This document shows positions 62,097-64,000 of a stretch of 64,000 nt of DNA, piece after piece; the stretch's first letter is position 1; each line of letters starts with the position of its first letter. The DNA comes from Streptosporangium lutulentum (lineage in GTDB: Bacteria > Actinomycetota > Actinomycetes > Streptosporangiales > Streptosporangiaceae). The stretch lies in assembly GCF_030811455.1 (NCBI RefSeq), contig NZ_JAUSQU010000001.1:8742001-8806000 (forward strand), read 5' to 3'. The translations under genes were made by a program, and so were the position numbers. The notes below the pieces were generated by a model. The model had not been told where the DNA came from. It saw only the letters and a program-made list of their open reading frames with translations, and made no database searches.

Positions 62097-62975
62097 CTAG
62101 ACGAGGTAGTGGTCGACGCCGACGATCCGGCCGTCGGCGTGGTGCAGCACCATGAACGCGCCCTTGCGCAGGCGCGCGTCCTCCACCTGGTCACAGACCT
62201 TCGAGATCAGGTCGGGCAGGACCTTCCCGTGGCTGCAGAACGCCGCGTTCCGCCCGGAGGCCAGGGCGTCGGTGACCAGGCGCAGGGAGGTCTGGGGGTC
62301 GTAGCGGGTCTCCGACAGCGAGGGCTCGAACTCGATCTCCAGTCCTGACCGCTCGGCGTACGGCTCCAGGGTCTGCACGCATCGCTTGCTGGGCGAGCTG
62401 ACCAGCTTCGCGGGGCGGTAGCCGGACAGCACGTCGGCGAGCACCTCGGCCTGCCTCCTGCCCCTGGCGTCGAGCGGCCGTTCGTCGTCGTCGCCGTTCC
62501 AGTCCTTGCGCGCTCCGGCCAGGGCGTGCCGTACGAAGATGAGCGGCGTGGTCGCCGGCGGGGCCGCGCGGAAGGCGCGGAGCACCTCGACGTCCAGCTC
62601 GTAGGTGAGCCGCCGCGCGGCCTCCTCCACCGGCAGCCAGACCACCTCGTCGACCTCGTCGTCGGCGGGACGGGGGCTCTCGGAGATCATCCGAGCCACC
62701 CAGTAGTCGACGCGCTTGAGGCGCTCGCCCTTCGGGTAGTGGACCGGCGGCAGCGACCGGCCGAGCTCGACGGTGATCCCCGTCTCCTCGCCCACCTCGC
62801 GCAGCGCCCCGGCGATGACGTGCTCGCCGGATTTCAGCTTCCCCTTGGGAAAGGACCAGTCGTCGTACCTCGGCCGGTGAACGAGCACGACCTCAGGCGA
62901 GGACTCCGCACCCCGCCACACCACCGCCCCGGCGGCGCGGATCACGTTCGTCGGGTGCGCCTGAGGTTCAGTCAT
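62097..62975 (-). CDS. Nudix hydrolase fused to histidine phosphatase (MutT1-like)
   Basis: This 292-residue protein has a Nudix domain at about 8-135 with the box GKLKSGEHVIAGALREVGEE (GX5EX7REVGEE, then TGI). A SixA-like phosphoglycerate-mutase domain follows at about 143-290 with FVRHALAGARKDW (RHA in place of RHG), SSPSKRCVQTLEPYA and a late CSHGKVLPDL. The fusion matches mycobacterial MutT1, which sanitises 8-oxo-GTP species and diadenosine polyphosphates. ATG 62975 overlaps the ppk stop by 8 bases. Confidence 0.92.
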   Translation of the reverse strand: MTEPQAHPTNVIRAAGAVVWRGAESSPEVVLVHRPRYDDWSFPKGKLKSGEHVIAGALREVGEETGITVELGRSLPPVHYPKGERLKRVDYWVARMISESPRPADDEVDEVVWLPVEEAARRLTYELDVEVLRAFRAAPPATTPLIFVRHALAGARKDWNGDDDERPLDARGRRQAEVLADVLSGYRPAKLVSSPSKRCVQTLEPYAERSGLEIEFEPSLSETRYDPQTSLRLVTDALASGRNAAFCSHGKVLPDLISKVCDQVEDARLRKGAFMVLHHADGRIVGVDHYLV

Positions 62976-64000
62976 CGATCGTCCTCCACCGCCGGGTGCT
63001 GATCAGGTGGGTGTGCAGGTCGTCCCCCCGATGCTTGGTCCAGGTCCCGTCCGAGTTCAGCCACCAGGTCAGGGTGTCGTCCGACATTCCCCGGTCGAGA
63101 AGCTCGCTGAGATAGACCCGCTGCTGCTGGCTGGCGACCTTGACCAGCGCCTCCACCCTGCGTTCCAGGTTACGGCGCATCACGTCGCCGCTGCCGATCC
63201 AGATCTCCGGCCTGCGTCCGTGTCCGAACTCGTAGATGCGCGAGTGTTCGAGGAACCGGCCCAGCACGCTCCTCACCCGGATGTTCTCCGACAGTCCGGG
63301 GACGCCCGGCCGCAGGGTGCACACCCCGCGCACCCACAGGTCCACCGGGACGCCCGCCTGCGAGGCCCGGTAGAGCGCGTCGATGATCGGCTCGTCCACC
63401 AGGGAGTTCGTCTTCATCCTGATCCTGGCGGGACGGCCGGCCTCCTGATGGGAGATCTCCCGCTCGATCCTGGCCAGCAGCCCGCCGCGCAGGGAGTGCG
63501 GCGCGACCAGCAGCCGCCGGTAGGCGGAGTGGTTGGAGTAGCCGGTCAGGTGGATGAACAGGTCCGTGACGTCCTCGCCGACCAGCCGGTCGGCGGTGAG
63601 CAGGCCCAGGTCCTCGTAGTGCCTGGCGGTCTTGGGGTTGTAGTTCCCCGTGCCGATGTGGCAGTAGCTGCGCAGTTCGCCGGAGGGCTCCTGCCGTACG
63701 ACGAGGGCCAGCTTGCAGTGGGTCTTCAGCCCCACGACGCCGTAGACCACGTGGCACCCGGCCCGCTCCAGCTTGCGGGCCCAGGTGATGTTGGCGTGCT
63801 CGTCGAAACGGGCCTTGATCTCCACGACCACGACGACCTGCTTGCCCGCCTCGGCGGCGTCGACCAGCGCGTCCACGATCGGCGAGTCGCCGCTGGTCCG
63901 GTAGAGCGTCTGCTTGATGGCCAGCACGCTCGGGTCGGCGGCGGCCTGTTCGATGAAGCGCTGAACGCTCGTGGAGAACGAGTCGTACGGGTGGTGCAGC
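62968..64000 (-). CDS. ppk: Polyphosphate kinase 1, C-terminal part
   Basis: The frame is open to the right edge, so only the last 343 or so codons are seen: LHHPYDSF, AIKQTLYRTSGDSPIVDALV, KARFDEHANITWARKLERAG, the catalytic-His region GLKTHCKLALVVRQ and HIGTGNYNPKTA, RMKTNSLVDEPIIDALYRAS, VRGVCTLRPGVPGLSE and SGDVMRRNLERRVEAL. PPK1 makes polyphosphate from ATP. The stop overlaps the Nudix gene start, so the two are translated together. Confidence 0.95.
   Translation of the reverse strand, partial: LHHPYDSFSTSVQRFIEQAAADPSVLAIKQTLYRTSGDSPIVDALVDAAEAGKQVVVVVEIKARFDEHANITWARKLERAGCHVVYGVVGLKTHCKLALVVRQEPSGELRSYCHIGTGNYNPKTARHYEDLGLLTADRLVGEDVTDLFIHLTGYSNHSAYRRLLVAPHSLRGGLLARIEREISHQEAGRPARIRMKTNSLVDEPIIDALYRASQAGVPVDLWVRGVCTLRPGVPGLSENIRVRSVLGRFLEHSRIYEFGHGRRPEIWIGSGDVMRRNLERRVEALVKVASQQQRVYLSELLDRGMSDDTLTWWLNSDGTWTKHRGDDLHTHLISTRRWRTIDD

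Overview
The window is 64 kb of high-GC DNA from a filamentous actinomycete. Several things point to the Streptosporangiales (Nonomuraea/Streptosporangium-like): strong G/C bias at third codon positions, GTG starts, many apparently leaderless genes, a GerW-type sporulation protein, CU044_5270-family proteins next to an ECF sigma factor, a DesK/DesR-type pair, tandem EHN epoxide hydrolases and a CYTH-CHAD protein. The family placement is inference; the phylum is secure. No rRNA, tRNA, CRISPR array, phage or conjugative module was seen.

Left third (1-21.5 kb) is accessory and disturbed. It holds an ISL3-family transposase remnant with one nonsense codon, fused to a 5'-truncated secreted LamG/NucA-NucB nuclease gene with a possible immunity-like gene behind it. 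A GerW fragment is coupled to a DUF1963 gene. Regulator/target pairs follow: TetR/CPBP protease, MarR/epoxide hydrolase and MerR/imine-reductase-like oxidoreductase. A histidine kinase/response regulator operon lies divergent from an ABC exporter. This third also carries seven copies of a dispersed intergenic repeat about 80-190 bp long, all in the same orientation, with two conserved hairpins. I saw none to the right of 21.4 kb.

Middle (21.5-37.6 kb) holds an ECF sigma factor operon, a WYL regulator, a second epoxide hydrolase and a secreted beta-lactamase-fold hydrolase. A deletion scar follows, where a carboxymuconolactone-decarboxylase gene and a MocR/PdxR gene have lost their facing 5' ends. 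Next come a three-module xylanase/deacetylase/CBM2 enzyme, a secreted SRPBCC protein, an AraC/aldo-keto reductase pair, an ABM-truncated hemoglobin fusion and an alanine-dehydrogenase-like amino acid enzyme.

Right half (37.9-64 kb) is mostly core: an AI-2E-type permease, two inverted paralogous protein O-mannosyltransferases flanking rsmI, two more envelope glycosyltransferases, and metG-tatD. A Ser/Thr kinase is coupled to an FG-GAP secreted protein. Then rsmA-ispE-ABC-F, a MarR/methyltransferase pair, and a polyphosphate-linked cluster (CYTH-CHAD, Nudix/phosphatase, and the 3' part of ppk running off the right edge).

The most unusual observations are the covarying repeat family, the near-identical 453-bp inverted arms inside the two mannosyltransferases, the double deletion scar at 28.9 kb, the IS/nuclease junction, and a 46-codon membrane peptide coupled to the histidine kinase.
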